Assembly: GCF_016616425.1 (NCBI RefSeq)
Contig: NZ_CP067101.1
Location: 1,116,001 to 1,180,000 of the forward strand
Reading direction: 5' to 3'
Length of the DNA: 64,000 nucleotides
From: Bradyrhizobium diazoefficiens
Lineage (GTDB): Bacteria; Pseudomonadota; Alphaproteobacteria; Rhizobiales; Xanthobacteraceae
Shown here piece after piece: positions 1 to 7,764 of the stretch; position 1 is the first letter of the stretch; the number at the start of each line of letters is the position of its first letter. Below the pieces are notes generated by a model that was given only the letters and a program-made list of their open reading frames with translations, was not told the origin of the DNA and searched no databases. The position numbers and the translations under genes are program-made.

Positions 1-725
1 CCATACATCTGCGCGCCTACGATTTGCTCGGCGACGACGAGAACGATTTGCGCGAGCTGCCGTTCGCAGAGCGCCGTGAGCGGCTGGAGACCTTCATCGG
101 GAAGCTCGGCGATCCCCGCATCGATCTGTCGCCCACAATCTCCTTCGCAAGCTGGGAGGCGCTGACCGCCGCGCGCGCCGATCCCGCCAGTGCGGGAGCC
201 GGCGAAGATGCGGACGCCGTCGAGGGCGTGATGCTGAAGCGGCGCGATGCGCCCTATTTGCCGGGACGCCCGAAGGGCCAGTGGTGGAAGTGGAAGCGCG
301 ACCCGCACATCATCGATGCCGTGCTGATGTATGCGCAGCGCGGTCACGGCAAGCGCTCGTCCTATTATTCCGACTACACCTTCGGCGTCTGGACCGAAGG
401 CGCGGCTGGCGACGAACTCGTGCCGGTCGGTAAGGCCTATTTCGGCTTCACCGACGAGGAACTGCTCCAGATCGACCGCTTCGTCCGCCGCAACACGACG
501 GAGAAATTCGGCCCGGTTCGCCATGTCGTGCACGAGCAGGAGAAGGGGCTGGTGCTGGAGGTGGCGTTCGAGGGCCTGCAGCGCTCGCCGCGCCATAAAT
601 CCGGCGTCGCCATGCGCTTTCCCCGCATCAGCCGCCTGCGCTGGGACAAGCCGCCGCGGGAGGCGGATAGACTGGAAACGCTGGAGAAGATGTTGAAGGT
701 GGAGACGGCGGAGATTGAGGTTTAA
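1..725 (+). CDS. ATP-dependent DNA ligase, C-terminal part (repair ligase of the Lhr/PdeM-associated type)
   Basis: The open frame runs in from the left edge (frame starting at base 3, reading IHLRAYDLLG...), so the N-terminus with the catalytic Lys is outside the window. What remains carries the late nucleotidyltransferase motifs EGVMLKRRD (motif IV) and WWKWKRD (motif V), followed by an OB-fold segment of about 140 residues ending RLRWDKPP. This is the architecture of the bacterial ATP-dependent ligases that seal nicks in DNA repair together with an Lhr-type helicase, an MBL-fold exonuclease and the PdeM phosphoesterase. Two of those partners lie about 17 kb downstream. The exonuclease may be just off the left edge. 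The family call is by motif and context. Which subfamily it is would need the full protein. Confidence 0.85.
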   Translation, partial: IHLRAYDLLGDDENDLRELPFAERRERLETFIGKLGDPRIDLSPTISFASWEALTAARADPASAGAGEDADAVEGVMLKRRDAPYLPGRPKGQWWKWKRDPHIIDAVLMYAQRGHGKRSSYYSDYTFGVWTEGAAGDELVPVGKAYFGFTDEELLQIDRFVRRNTTEKFGPVRHVVHEQEKGLVLEVAFEGLQRSPRHKSGVAMRFPRISRLRWDKPPREADRLETLEKMLKVETAEIEV

Positions 726-773
726 GGCGTGCCGTGATGAGCTTCGATTGTCGTCCCGATGCAAGTGCGCTCC

Positions 774-793
774 CTCTCCCGCAAGCGGGAGAG
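774..793. repeat. perfect hairpin downstream of the ligase gene
   Basis: CTCTCCCGC and GCGGGAGAG form nine-base-pair arms around an AA loop, about 50 bases after the ligase stop. No T-tract follows, so it is more likely a short palindromic repeat of the CTCCC type than a classical terminator. Confidence 0.6.
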
Positions 794-916
794 AGGTTAC
801 AGCCAGCCCGGGGTGCCGAATTAAACTCCCGTAACCCGATTGACGCTCCGTTGCGGGTTCCCCATGTGCCTCGCCGTGCCTATAATGCGGCCGCATCCGC
901 CTTCAGGAGATTTGCG

Positions 917-1222
917 ATGGTCCAAGACGTCAGAGATTTGCCGGCCGGCCACAGCGATGGCCTGAACCGCTTTCTCGGCGGCTCGCCGCTGGCAGTCGCG
1001 TTCCGCCTGATCCTGCTCTCGATTCTGGTCGGCGTCGTGCTGGCCGCGATCGGCTTCGATCCCTGGAATATCATCACCAGCATTCGCCTCTTGTTCCAGC
1101 GTCTCTGGGATCTCGGCTTCGACGCCGTGAACTGGCTGTGGCGCTACTTCCTGCTCGGCGCGGTTATCGTGGTCCCGATCTGGCTGCTCTCGCGTGTCTT
1201 CGGCGCGCCGCGCGGCCGCTGA
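917..1222 (+). CDS. small integral membrane protein (DUF6460-like)
   Basis: Encodes about 101 residues. The start MVQDVRDLPAG is chosen because AGGAG lies eight bases upstream; the open frame extends further up but runs through a repeat-like region. Two hydrophobic segments are visible, around residues 30-50 (AFRLILLSILVGVVLAAIGF) and 77-95, separated by an amphipathic stretch with WNIITSIRLLFQRLWDLGFD. The layout resembles the small rhizobial membrane family DUF6460, recognised by eye only. No catalytic motif is present and the function is unknown. It sits between the repair ligase and an MBL hydrolase on the same strand; the next gene starts 20 bases after its stop, so the two may be cotranscribed. 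Confidence 0.7.
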   Translation: MVQDVRDLPAGHSDGLNRFLGGSPLAVAFRLILLSILVGVVLAAIGFDPWNIITSIRLLFQRLWDLGFDAVNWLWRYFLLGAVIVVPIWLLSRVFGAPRGR

Positions 1223-1241
1223 GATTTTGGACTTGCTGCCG

Positions 1242-1976
1242 ATGCAATTGCGCTTTGTCGGCTGCGGCGATGCCTTCGGCTCCGGCGGCCGGCTCAATAC
1301 CTGCTTTCATGTCTCGGGGCGCGAGGCCAACTTCCTGATCGATTGCGGCGCGTCGGCCCTGCCGGCGCTGAAGCGGCTCGAGATCGATCGCAACGAGATC
1401 GACCTCATCCTGATCACGCATTTCCACGGCGACCATTTTGCCGGGCTGCCGTTCCTCCTGCTCGATGCGCAATTCTCGCGGCGGACGCGGCCGCTCACGA
1501 TCGCCGGCCCGCAAGGCATCGAGACGCGGCTGCGAGAGGTGATGGAGGCTCTGTTCGAGCATTCCTCGAAGACAAAGCAGCGCTTCGAGCTCTCCGTTGT
1601 CGAGCTCGCGCCCGAGCAAAGCCAAAGCTTCGGCGCAGTGACGGTGACGCCCTATCCGATCGTGCACGGCGAATCCGGCGGCCCCTTCCTCGCCTACCGC
1701 GTCGAGGCCGAAGGCCGGACGCTTGCCTACAGCGCCGATACGGAATGGACGGAGACGCTCATTCCGCTGGCGCGTGGCGCGGACCTTTTCATTGCCGAGG
1801 CCTATACGTACGAGAAGGCGGTCAAGAACCATCTCAGCCTGAAAACCCTGGAACAGCAACTGCCGGCGATCGGCGCCAAGCGGCTCGTCCTCACCCATAT
1901 GAGTGACGACATGCTGTCGCGCCTCGAGACTCTGCCCTACATGGCGGCCGAGGACGGCATGGTCGTCGTGTTCTGA
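1242..1976 (+). CDS. MBL-fold metallo-hydrolase (RNase Z/phosphodiesterase-like)
   Basis: About 244 residues starting MQLRFVGCGDAFGSGGR. The metallo-beta-lactamase signature THFHGDHFAGLPF (HxHxDH) is at about residues 63-75, and later metal ligands are suggested by VHGESGG, YSADTEW and LTHMSDD. The opening strand 'LRFVGCGDAF' and the late 'AEAYTYE...NHLS' block are typical of RNase Z-like hydrolases that cleave phosphodiester or lactone substrates. The true substrate cannot be read from sequence. It is shorter than, and unlike, the MBL exonuclease of the ligase repair set. Its stop is two bases before the start of the MATE gene, indicating one transcript. Confidence 0.85.
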   Translation: MQLRFVGCGDAFGSGGRLNTCFHVSGREANFLIDCGASALPALKRLEIDRNEIDLILITHFHGDHFAGLPFLLLDAQFSRRTRPLTIAGPQGIETRLREVMEALFEHSSKTKQRFELSVVELAPEQSQSFGAVTVTPYPIVHGESGGPFLAYRVEAEGRTLAYSADTEWTETLIPLARGADLFIAEAYTYEKAVKNHLSLKTLEQQLPAIGAKRLVLTHMSDDMLSRLETLPYMAAEDGMVVVF

Positions 1977-1978
1977 TC

Positions 1979-3334
1979 ATGCACGCGCCCGTTCATCCCC
2001 GGATAGGCTCCCGCCAGGTGTTCGCCATCGCCGGCCCGGCGATGGTCGCGAACCTCACCACGCCGCTGATCGGCGTGGTCTCGACCACGGCGATCGGACG
2101 GCTCGACGACGCCGCCCTGCTCGGCGGCGTCGCGATGGCGTCAGTGATCTTCGACTGCCTGTTCTGGTTGTTCGGCTTCCTGCGCATGAGCACGCTCGCC
2201 TTCACCGCGCAGTCGCTCGGCGCGGGCGACACGCGCGAGCCGGCCGCGATCCTGGCACGCGGCCTCATCGTCGCAGGGCTGATCGGCGCCGCGCTGATCG
2301 TCCTGCAACTGCCGCTGGCCGCAGTGCTGTTCGACCTCATGGGCGGCAGCGAGGGTGTGACGCGGGCCGCGAAGACCTACTTCAAGATCCGGATCTGGTC
2401 GTCGCCGTTCGCGCTCGCCAATTACGTCATTCTCGGCTGGCTGATCGGCCAGGCCCGCGCCAATTCAGCCTTGTTGCTTCAGGTCGTCATCAACCTCGTC
2501 AACATGGCGGCGACGATCCTGCTGGTGCTGGTCTACGACACCGGCATCGCCGGTGCCGCGATCGCCGCACTGTTGTCGGAAGCGATCGGATTCGTCCTCG
2601 GCGTGATTGTCTGCCGCCACGATGCCGAGGGCAGCTTCGCCGTACCGTATGCGACTCTTCTCGACCGCGAGAAGCTGTTGCGGATGCTGGCGGTGAACTC
2701 CGACATCCTGATCCGCACCGCGGCGCTGATCGCCGTGTTCCTGTTCTTCACCGCCAAGGGCGCACAGGCCGGCGACGTAACGCTGGCCGCCAATTCCGTG
2801 CTCAACAACTTCCTGCTGGTCAGCGCCTTCTTCCTCGACGGTCTTGCCAACGCGGCCCAGCAGCTCTGCGGCCGCACTCTCGGCGCACGCGATGCAAAAG
2901 GATTTTCCGATTCGACCCGGCTGGTGCTGCTATGGGGGCTCGGCTTCGCGATGGTCGTCGCCGTGCTGTTCGCGCTGTTCGGGCCGGCTCTGATCGATTT
3001 CATGACGGCGAGTGAAGACGTCCGCCGTGCCGCGCGCGAATTCCTGCCGTTCGTCGTATTCGCGCCCATCCCCGGCGTGTTCGCCTTCGGCTTCGACGGC
3101 ATCTATATTGGCGCGACCTGGGCGCGCGAGATGCGCAATCTGATGCTGGCCTCGCTGGGAATCTTCCTCGGCACCTGGTGGGCGCTGCAATCGTTCGGCA
3201 ATGCCGGATTATGGTGCGCGCTGATGGCCTCCTACCTCTCCCGCGGCGGCTTGCAGGCCGCGCGCTATCCGACGCAGTTCAGGGCGACCTTTTCGAAGCT
3301 GGAGCTCTCGTGTCCCGGACGCGAAGCAGCGTGA
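1979..3334 (+). CDS. MATE family efflux transporter (DinF-like)
   Basis: About 451 residues with roughly twelve hydrophobic helices, matching the usual length and topology of multidrug and toxic compound extrusion transporters. These inner-membrane antiporters export cationic or hydrophobic compounds using H+ or Na+ gradients. The N-terminal half shows GPAMVANLTTPLIGVV and the two halves look like the expected tandem six-helix bundles. The start codon lies two bases after the MBL hydrolase stop. The last residues (SCPGREAA) and the stop codon lie inside an intergenic palindromic repeat that begins near 3310, so the extreme C-terminus is probably repeat-derived. The substrate is unknown. Confidence 0.88.
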   Translation: MHAPVHPRIGSRQVFAIAGPAMVANLTTPLIGVVSTTAIGRLDDAALLGGVAMASVIFDCLFWLFGFLRMSTLAFTAQSLGAGDTREPAAILARGLIVAGLIGAALIVLQLPLAAVLFDLMGGSEGVTRAAKTYFKIRIWSSPFALANYVILGWLIGQARANSALLLQVVINLVNMAATILLVLVYDTGIAGAAIAALLSEAIGFVLGVIVCRHDAEGSFAVPYATLLDREKLLRMLAVNSDILIRTAALIAVFLFFTAKGAQAGDVTLAANSVLNNFLLVSAFFLDGLANAAQQLCGRTLGARDAKGFSDSTRLVLLWGLGFAMVVAVLFALFGPALIDFMTASEDVRRAAREFLPFVVFAPIPGVFAFGFDGIYIGATWAREMRNLMLASLGIFLGTWWALQSFGNAGLWCALMASYLSRGGLQAARYPTQFRATFSKLELSCPGREAA

Positions 3335-3461
3335 AATGCTGCTGCGCAGAGCCGAGACCCATCCTTCCTCGAACTCGCTGTCGCATGGGCCCGGCTCTAC
3401 AGCGTATCGCACCGGACGATGCTTCGCATCGCCGGGAGCGCTGCGCTGCGTCCGGGGCACG
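3310..3461. repeat. intergenic palindromic repeat, family C
   Basis: Begins GTGTCCCGGACGCGAAGCAG and ends with GCGTCCGGGGCAC. The inner part CACCGGACGATGCTTCGCAT followed by CGCCGGGAGCGCTGCG recurs almost identically at 22696-22748. It lies between the convergent MATE and pyrD genes, overlaps the last codons of MATE, and ends nine bases from the pyrD stop. It could form long RNA hairpins in both directions. Confidence 0.8.
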
Positions 3462-3469
3462 AAACCGCC

Positions 3470-4567
3470 TTACATCCCCGGCCAGTCTTCCGCCGTGAGC
3501 GTCGCGGCATCCGCGCCGACGATCTCGGACAGCGAATCCCGTCCCGTGCGGAGCAGCGTCGAGGTGAGGTCGCGCTTGATCTCGTCGATGAGTCCGAGAC
3601 CCTTGTAGACCAGCGATGAATAGAGCTGAATCAGGCTCGCGCCCGCGCGAATCTTCGTCAGCGCGGCCCCGCCCGAATCGACGCCGCCGACGCCGATCAG
3701 CGGGAACGCTCCCTCGACGCGCACATAGGTCTCCGCGACCATGCGCGTCGACAGGCGAAACAGCGGTCGGCCGGACAGGCCGCCTTGCTCCTTCGCCCGC
3801 GTCTCCTCCCGCAGCGTGCTCGGCCGCGAAATCGTCGTGTTCGACACGATCATGCCGTCGACCCGCCGCGAGCGCGCAACCTGCACGATGTCGTCGAGCT
3901 GGGCAAGGCTCAGATCCGGCGCGATCTTGAGCAGCACGGGCGTGTCGCCGGCCTTCTGCCGCACCCGCTCGCGGGCGTCGACCACGTGCGCGAGGAGCTC
4001 GTCGAGCAGCGCGCCTTCCTGCAAATTGCGCAGGCCCGGCGTGTTCGGCGAGGAAACGTTGACGGTGAAATAGCTCGCGACCGGCGCAAAGATCTCGATC
4101 AGCTTGACATAGTCGGCGACGCGGTCCGGCGAATCCTTGTTGGCGCCGACATTGACGCCGACGATGCCACCGTGCTGCGCGCGCGCGGCAAGCCGGCGCA
4201 GCGCAACGTCCGCACCATCGTTGTTGAAACCCATGCGGTTGACGATCGCCTCGTCCCGCTCCAGTCGGAACAGCCGCGGCCGCGGATTGCCGCTTTGCGG
4301 TTTCGGCGTCACCGAGCCGATCTCGACGAAGCCGAAGCCCAGCCGCAGCAGCGCGTCCGGTACCTCGGCGCTCTTGTCGAAGCCCGCGGCCATGCCGATC
4401 GGATTGGGAAAGTTGAGCCCGAAGGCGCGCATCGCGAGCTTGGGATCGTCGGCGCGCGGCTTGACCGGCGGCAGGAAGCGCAGGCCCTGGATCGCCAGGC
4501 GATGCGCGTCTTCCGGATCGAGCCAGCGCAGCACCGGCAGCGAAAAGGCATCGAACGCGCGGATCAC
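3470..4567 (-). CDS. pyrD: dihydroorotate dehydrogenase (quinone), class 2
   Basis: A 365-residue flavoprotein that oxidises dihydroorotate to orotate with quinone as acceptor, the fourth step of de novo pyrimidine synthesis, at the inner membrane. The class 2 marks are visible: the N-terminal helical extension (FSLPVLRWLDPEDAHRLAI), FGLNFPNPIGMAAGFDKS, the active-site loop TVNVSSPNTPGLR with the catalytic Ser, VSNTTISRPS, and the FMN phosphate site IGVGGVDSGGAAL. Length is normal for the family. The start is GTG, overlapping the stop of the upstream DUF952 gene (GTGA), so translation is probably coupled. A family C repeat follows the stop. pyrE lies about 18 kb away and is not in the same operon. 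Confidence 0.96.
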   Translation of the reverse strand: MIRAFDAFSLPVLRWLDPEDAHRLAIQGLRFLPPVKPRADDPKLAMRAFGLNFPNPIGMAAGFDKSAEVPDALLRLGFGFVEIGSVTPKPQSGNPRPRLFRLERDEAIVNRMGFNNDGADVALRRLAARAQHGGIVGVNVGANKDSPDRVADYVKLIEIFAPVASYFTVNVSSPNTPGLRNLQEGALLDELLAHVVDARERVRQKAGDTPVLLKIAPDLSLAQLDDIVQVARSRRVDGMIVSNTTISRPSTLREETRAKEQGGLSGRPLFRLSTRMVAETYVRVEGAFPLIGVGGVDSGGAALTKIRAGASLIQLYSSLVYKGLGLIDEIKRDLTSTLLRTGRDSLSEIVGADAATLTAEDWPGM

Positions 4568-4908
4568 GGCAATAGCTCCGGAACATCGTGGCCGCCATCG
4601 GAGCGGATGTTGAGGTTCACCACCGCGATCACCGCGCCGAGATCGAGCTCGCCATAGAGATGTGGAAACAGCTCGTCATTGCGCGAGCGCTCCCAGCGCA
4701 GTTCGCTGCCGAGCGCGTCGCCGTCGATCTCGACCAGGAACAGCGCGCGCTGGCCGAAATAGTGCTTGCGGAGGGTCTCTGGAACCTGGGCGGCGGTCGA
4801 GAGATGGATGAAACCGTCGCGCGCGTCGTCCGCGCTGCCGCGATAGACACCCTGCCGTTCCGCCTCGCGCCAGGCCGAGGCCGGACAGATTTTGTAGATC
4901 TTGACCAC
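4564..4908 (-). CDS. DUF952 domain-containing protein
   Basis: About 114 residues from a GTG start (VVKIYKICPASAW), chosen because the family normally begins just before this IYKI strand; the frame stays open 105 bases further upstream. Family features seen: GFIHLSTAAQVPETLRKHY, LFLVEIDGDALGSELRWE and LFPHLYGELDLGAV. DUF952 proteins are small cytosolic proteins of unknown function, with a fold suggestive of ADP-ribosyl or glutathione-related chemistry. Its stop overlaps the pyrD start, making a two-gene operon; this link to pyrimidine synthesis is positional only. Confidence 0.85.
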   Translation of the reverse strand: MVKIYKICPASAWREAERQGVYRGSADDARDGFIHLSTAAQVPETLRKHYFGQRALFLVEIDGDALGSELRWERSRNDELFPHLYGELDLGAVIAVVNLNIRSDGGHDVPELLP

Positions 4909-5017
4909 CGCTTGCGCAGCCCTGTTTGCTCTTTGAGTCTCTTGGGTTTTTTCGTCTCGTGCGGGTCCGCAAAACCCCGGCGCGACCGTAAAGGCCGCCC
5001 CTTCCGAACTCAAGACC

Positions 5018-5117
5018 TAGAGCCATTTCCGTTCCGATGAAATCGAACGGAGCTCCAGATTCTGGTTTTGACGCGTTTTCTTGACGCGAACCGGTCCCGA
5101 CTTCGCTTGAAAACGCT
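5018..5117. repeat. Rhizobiales intergenic repeat, family G (GTTTTGACGCGTTTTC type)
   Basis: Contains AGCCATTTCCGTTCCGATGA, then TTTTGACGCGTTTTCTTGAC and CTTCGCTTGAAAACGCT. This composite is a very common dispersed repeat in Rhizobiales genomes as I recall it. Here it fills the divergent region between the DUF952 and S24-like genes and may place promoters close to both. Confidence 0.7.
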
Positions 5118-5201
5118 TTCCTCCGCCGCCTCTTGCACGAAAAACGGAAAACCGGTTGATTTGAGGATAGTTTTCCTGAGTTGCGACGGGCTGGACCTTC
5201 C

Positions 5202-5855
5202 ATGGTCAGGCAGGCCAAGGCGCAGAGAATCCTGACTCACGACCAGATCTGGATCGCGCTGGATCGGCTGGCGGCGCGCGCCGGCCTGTCGCCATCCGGC
5301 CTTGCCAAGCGCGCCGGGCTCGATCCCACCACCTTCAACAGGTCCAAGCGCGTCACCCCGGACGGCCGCGAGCGCTGGCCCTCGACCGAATCGATTGCAA
5401 AGGCGCTGGCGGCGGCGGACGCCTCGATGAAGAGCTTTGCGGAGCTGATCGACAATGACGCCCGCGACGGCCGCTCGGTCCCGCTGCTTGGCTTCGCACT
5501 GGCCGGCGCGAGCGGCGCGTTCGACGAGTCCGGCCTTCCCTCTGGGAAGGGCTGGAGCGAAATCGCGCTTCCCGCCACCGAGGACAGCCACACTTTTGCG
5601 CTGGAGATTTCCGGCGATGGGCTCACCCCTGTTTATCGCGACGGTGACATCGTCCTGGTTTCGCCCGGCGCAGCGATCCGCAAAGGCGATCGCGTGGTGG
5701 CGAAGAGCAAAACGGGTGAAGTGACGATCGCGACGCTGAAGCGCCGTACCGCGAAGGCGCTGGAATTGCAGTTGCTCGATGCGTCACAGGCGGCGCGAAC
5801 GATGGCGGTGAGCGACATCGCCTGGATCGCACGGATCGTGTGGGCGAGCCAGTGA
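5202..5855 (+). CDS. HTH regulator with LexA/CI-type S24 domain, catalytic Ser apparently replaced
   Basis: About 217 residues from ATG (MVRQAKAQRILTHDQIW). Residues 10-80 form a helix-turn-helix with LAARAGLSPSGLAKRAGLDPTT followed by NRSKR, as in phage-repressor-like regulators. The C-terminal half is an S24 fold (LEISGDGLTPVYRDGD, then GDRVVAKSKTGEVTIATLKR). In autocleaving LexA/CI/UmuD proteins the nucleophile sits in a GDSM-type motif; here the motif reads GDGL, with Gly in the Ser position at about residue 140, while a Lys is still present about 40 residues later. It is therefore probably a non-cleaving transcription factor. No damage-response partner lies next to it. Targets are unknown. 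Confidence 0.8.
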   Translation: MVRQAKAQRILTHDQIWIALDRLAARAGLSPSGLAKRAGLDPTTFNRSKRVTPDGRERWPSTESIAKALAAADASMKSFAELIDNDARDGRSVPLLGFALAGASGAFDESGLPSGKGWSEIALPATEDSHTFALEISGDGLTPVYRDGDIVLVSPGAAIRKGDRVVAKSKTGEVTIATLKRRTAKALELQLLDASQAARTMAVSDIAWIARIVWASQ

Positions 5856-5932
5856 CCGCGGAGGCAGTTTCCGTCAGGGAAGGTCGGTTGAACAAACATG
5901 CCGCAGTTCACTGAACGCATCCACCGGCGGTC

Positions 5933-6424
5933 TCACAGCACTTCGAAGATCTTGTAGGCGACGGCGCCTTCAACGAGACAGCCCTTGCCGACGCAGACGA
6001 TGTCGTTGAGCCAGGCGTAAGCCTGCGAGCCGGTTTCGAACAGCGGATTGGTGCGGAAGTAATATCTGGCGGGATCGACCTTGGTGCGCCTTGCAGGATC
6101 CGTCATTTCGGCGCGCAAATCCTGCGGCGTCACCCAGCGGCCGCCATAGGTCATGTAGATCAGCTCGCCGTCATGCGTTCGCAGCGACAGACGGACATCG
6201 AGGGTCATGGCGCCATCGGCGCGAAACAACGCCCAGTCGCCGCCGCCCCGCAATACCTCGCCGCGCAAGCGTGGGCCTTCGAACGAGCCCTTGGCTGCGC
6301 CGAACAGCACGCGCTGCCCAACGGGCCCCGCGCCAAAATTGAGGCGCGGATCGAGGTCGACGACGATGTCGAAGAGATGCCGGGTCTCGAGATCACCGAC
6401 GGATTTGACGCGGGGATCGGCCAT
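5933..6424 (-). CDS. DUF3237 domain-containing protein
   Basis: 163 residues matching the DUF3237 pattern: an N-terminal strand LETRHLFDIVVDLDPRLNFG, then GPRLRGEVLRGGGDWALFR, ADGAMTLDVRLSLRTHDGE, IYMTYGGRW, and the C-terminal YYFRTNPLFETGS...WLNDIVCVG. The family forms small beta-barrels, often in degradation clusters for aromatic or other organic acids, with no proven reaction. It is the second gene of a two-gene unit; the NTF2-like gene ends 44 bases upstream. The TetR gene and its palindromic operator lie just beyond, which suggests control by that repressor. Confidence 0.85.
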   Translation of the reverse strand: MADPRVKSVGDLETRHLFDIVVDLDPRLNFGAGPVGQRVLFGAAKGSFEGPRLRGEVLRGGGDWALFRADGAMTLDVRLSLRTHDGELIYMTYGGRWVTPQDLRAEMTDPARRTKVDPARYYFRTNPLFETGSQAYAWLNDIVCVGKGCLVEGAVAYKIFEVL

Positions 6425-6468
6425 GTCGGGTGCTCCTTGATGTCGTGGACGGAATGGGTGTCGGCGAT

Positions 6469-6924
6469 CTATGCCTGCCCGGCGTCGCCAAACAGCTTGC
6501 GCCTGACCGCATCGGTCGAGACGCCGGATTGGGCGCAGAGCTCGGAGAGATCGAAGACGAAGCGTTCATGTGCGATCTTGTCGTCGCGAAAGCCGAAGGC
6601 GATGAACACCGGCAGCTCGGCACGTCGGCCGTTCGGCACGACGCCGAAGCGATCGCCGGTCATCGTCATCCGGGCGGTGCCCCAGCAGATCAGCGTGTCG
6701 GCGGAACTGGCGTGGCCATCCAGCGTGACGTGATAGTCCGGGAAGGTCTCGAAGAAGCGCGTCAGGATGCGCGCGTTTTCCGCGAGCCCCTGCACTCTGG
6801 TGCCGAAGGCCGGCGTCTCCAGCACCATGTCCGGATGCAGAACCTCCAGCGCCGCAGCGACGTCCTGCCGGCTCTTCGCGACCGCCAGCCTCTCCGCCAG
6901 CTCGAACATCCGCCCGGCGCGCAT
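6469..6924 (-). CDS. NTF2-like / SnoaL-type protein
   Basis: About 151 residues from MRAGRMFELAERLAVAKSRQ; this ATG is chosen because the upstream extension would run through the operator region. The sequence has the NTF2-like cone fold pattern: helix with DVAAALEVLHPDMVLETPAFG, then RILTRFFETFPDYHVTLDGH and DTLICWGTARMTMTGDRFG. Members of this family are polyketide cyclase-like enzymes, isomerases or ligand-binding proteins. Nothing identifies a substrate. It is the promoter-proximal gene of the pair with DUF3237, transcribed divergently from tetR, a classic arrangement for a repressor controlling a small catabolic or detoxifying operon. Confidence 0.8.
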   Translation of the reverse strand: MRAGRMFELAERLAVAKSRQDVAAALEVLHPDMVLETPAFGTRVQGLAENARILTRFFETFPDYHVTLDGHASSADTLICWGTARMTMTGDRFGVVPNGRRAELPVFIAFGFRDDKIAHERFVFDLSELCAQSGVSTDAVRRKLFGDAGQA

Positions 6925-6954
6925 GATCGCCTCGCAACATTCTGAACGTCTAAT

Positions 6955-6971
6955 ACATACAGACTGTATGT
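6955..6971. promoter_or_regulatory. perfect 17-bp palindrome, probable TetR operator
   Basis: ACATACAG-A-CTGTATGT is a perfect inverted repeat with eight-base arms and a single central base. It sits in the divergent space between the NTF2-like gene (start 6924) and the tetR gene (start 7017), in a local AT-rich patch. Length and placement fit a TetR-family operator that could repress both directions. Confidence 0.8.
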
Positions 6972-7016
6972 TATATGCGGTTTGATAGTGGCGCGTCAAG
7001 CATTAGGTTGCACGCG

Positions 7017-7628
7017 ATGCGGGCAAAAGATCCTCCGAAAAGCCGTCGGGAAGAGTACAGCGAGGCCACGAGACAGGCGCTGCTCGATGCCGGCCGCGAC
7101 GCGTTTGCCGCCAATGGATTTCAAGGGGCCGGCATGGAGGCGATCTCGCGGGCGGCGCGGGTCACGCGCGGCGCGTTCTACCATCACTTCGAGGACAAGA
7201 AGGCGCTGTTCGACGCCGTGGTGGTTGCCATGCAGCGTGAGGCGGCGGGCAGAATCGAGGCCGCGGCACGGAACGAGCGCAAGATCTGGGATCGTCTCAG
7301 CGCCGGCATCGAGGCCTATCTCGACGCCTGTGAAGAGCCGGACTATGCGCGCATCGTTATCCAGGAGGCGCAGGCCGTGCTCGGCGAACCGCGCTATCGC
7401 GAGATCGAGGAAACCTATCCGACCGCGCTCCTGATCGCGACGCTGCGGGCGCTGAAGCGCGATGGCGAGTTGAATGCGGACGACGTCGATCTGCTGAGCC
7501 GGATGATCGACGCAATGATCTGCAAGATCGGGCTATTGCTCCCCCATGCGGACGATTCCAAGAAGCTGCGCAGAAACGGACAGAAAATCGTCGCGGCCGT
7601 GCTCGAGACCTTTCGCCACAAGGCGTGA
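7017..7628 (+). CDS. TetR/AcrR family transcriptional regulator
   Basis: About 203 residues from MRAKDPPKSRREEYSEATRQ, with AGGTTG upstream of the ATG. The TetR N-terminal HTH is clear: ALLDAGRDAFAANGFQGAGM, EAISRAARVTRGAFYHHFED, KKALFDAVV (residues 17-65). The C-terminal ligand domain is all-helical and ends KIVAAVLETFRHKA. Proteins of this type repress a divergent operon until a small molecule binds. The likely targets are the divergent NTF2/DUF3237 pair and itself, through the palindrome between them. The inducer cannot be inferred; an aromatic or polyketide-like ligand would fit the SnoaL/DUF3237 context but is speculative. Confidence 0.92.
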   Translation: MRAKDPPKSRREEYSEATRQALLDAGRDAFAANGFQGAGMEAISRAARVTRGAFYHHFEDKKALFDAVVVAMQREAAGRIEAAARNERKIWDRLSAGIEAYLDACEEPDYARIVIQEAQAVLGEPRYREIEETYPTALLIATLRALKRDGELNADDVDLLSRMIDAMICKIGLLLPHADDSKKLRRNGQKIVAAVLETFRHKA

Positions 7629-7764
7629 ACCATCTCCCTGCAACCGTGAGTGCCGCCGGGCGGCAACGCACCAGCGCCCCGGCCACGACATATCGCGCAG
7701 GACGATGGACGCCGTATTGACCAAAGCTGCGGTCGTCCGGTCCGGCGGGGCGACGCGCGCCGGG

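Noticed and set aside
1242..1976. MBL-fold protein as the exonuclease of the ligase repair set
   Set aside because: It is too short and has RNase Z-like opening and closing motifs; the repair exonuclease is expected to be longer and is probably outside the window.
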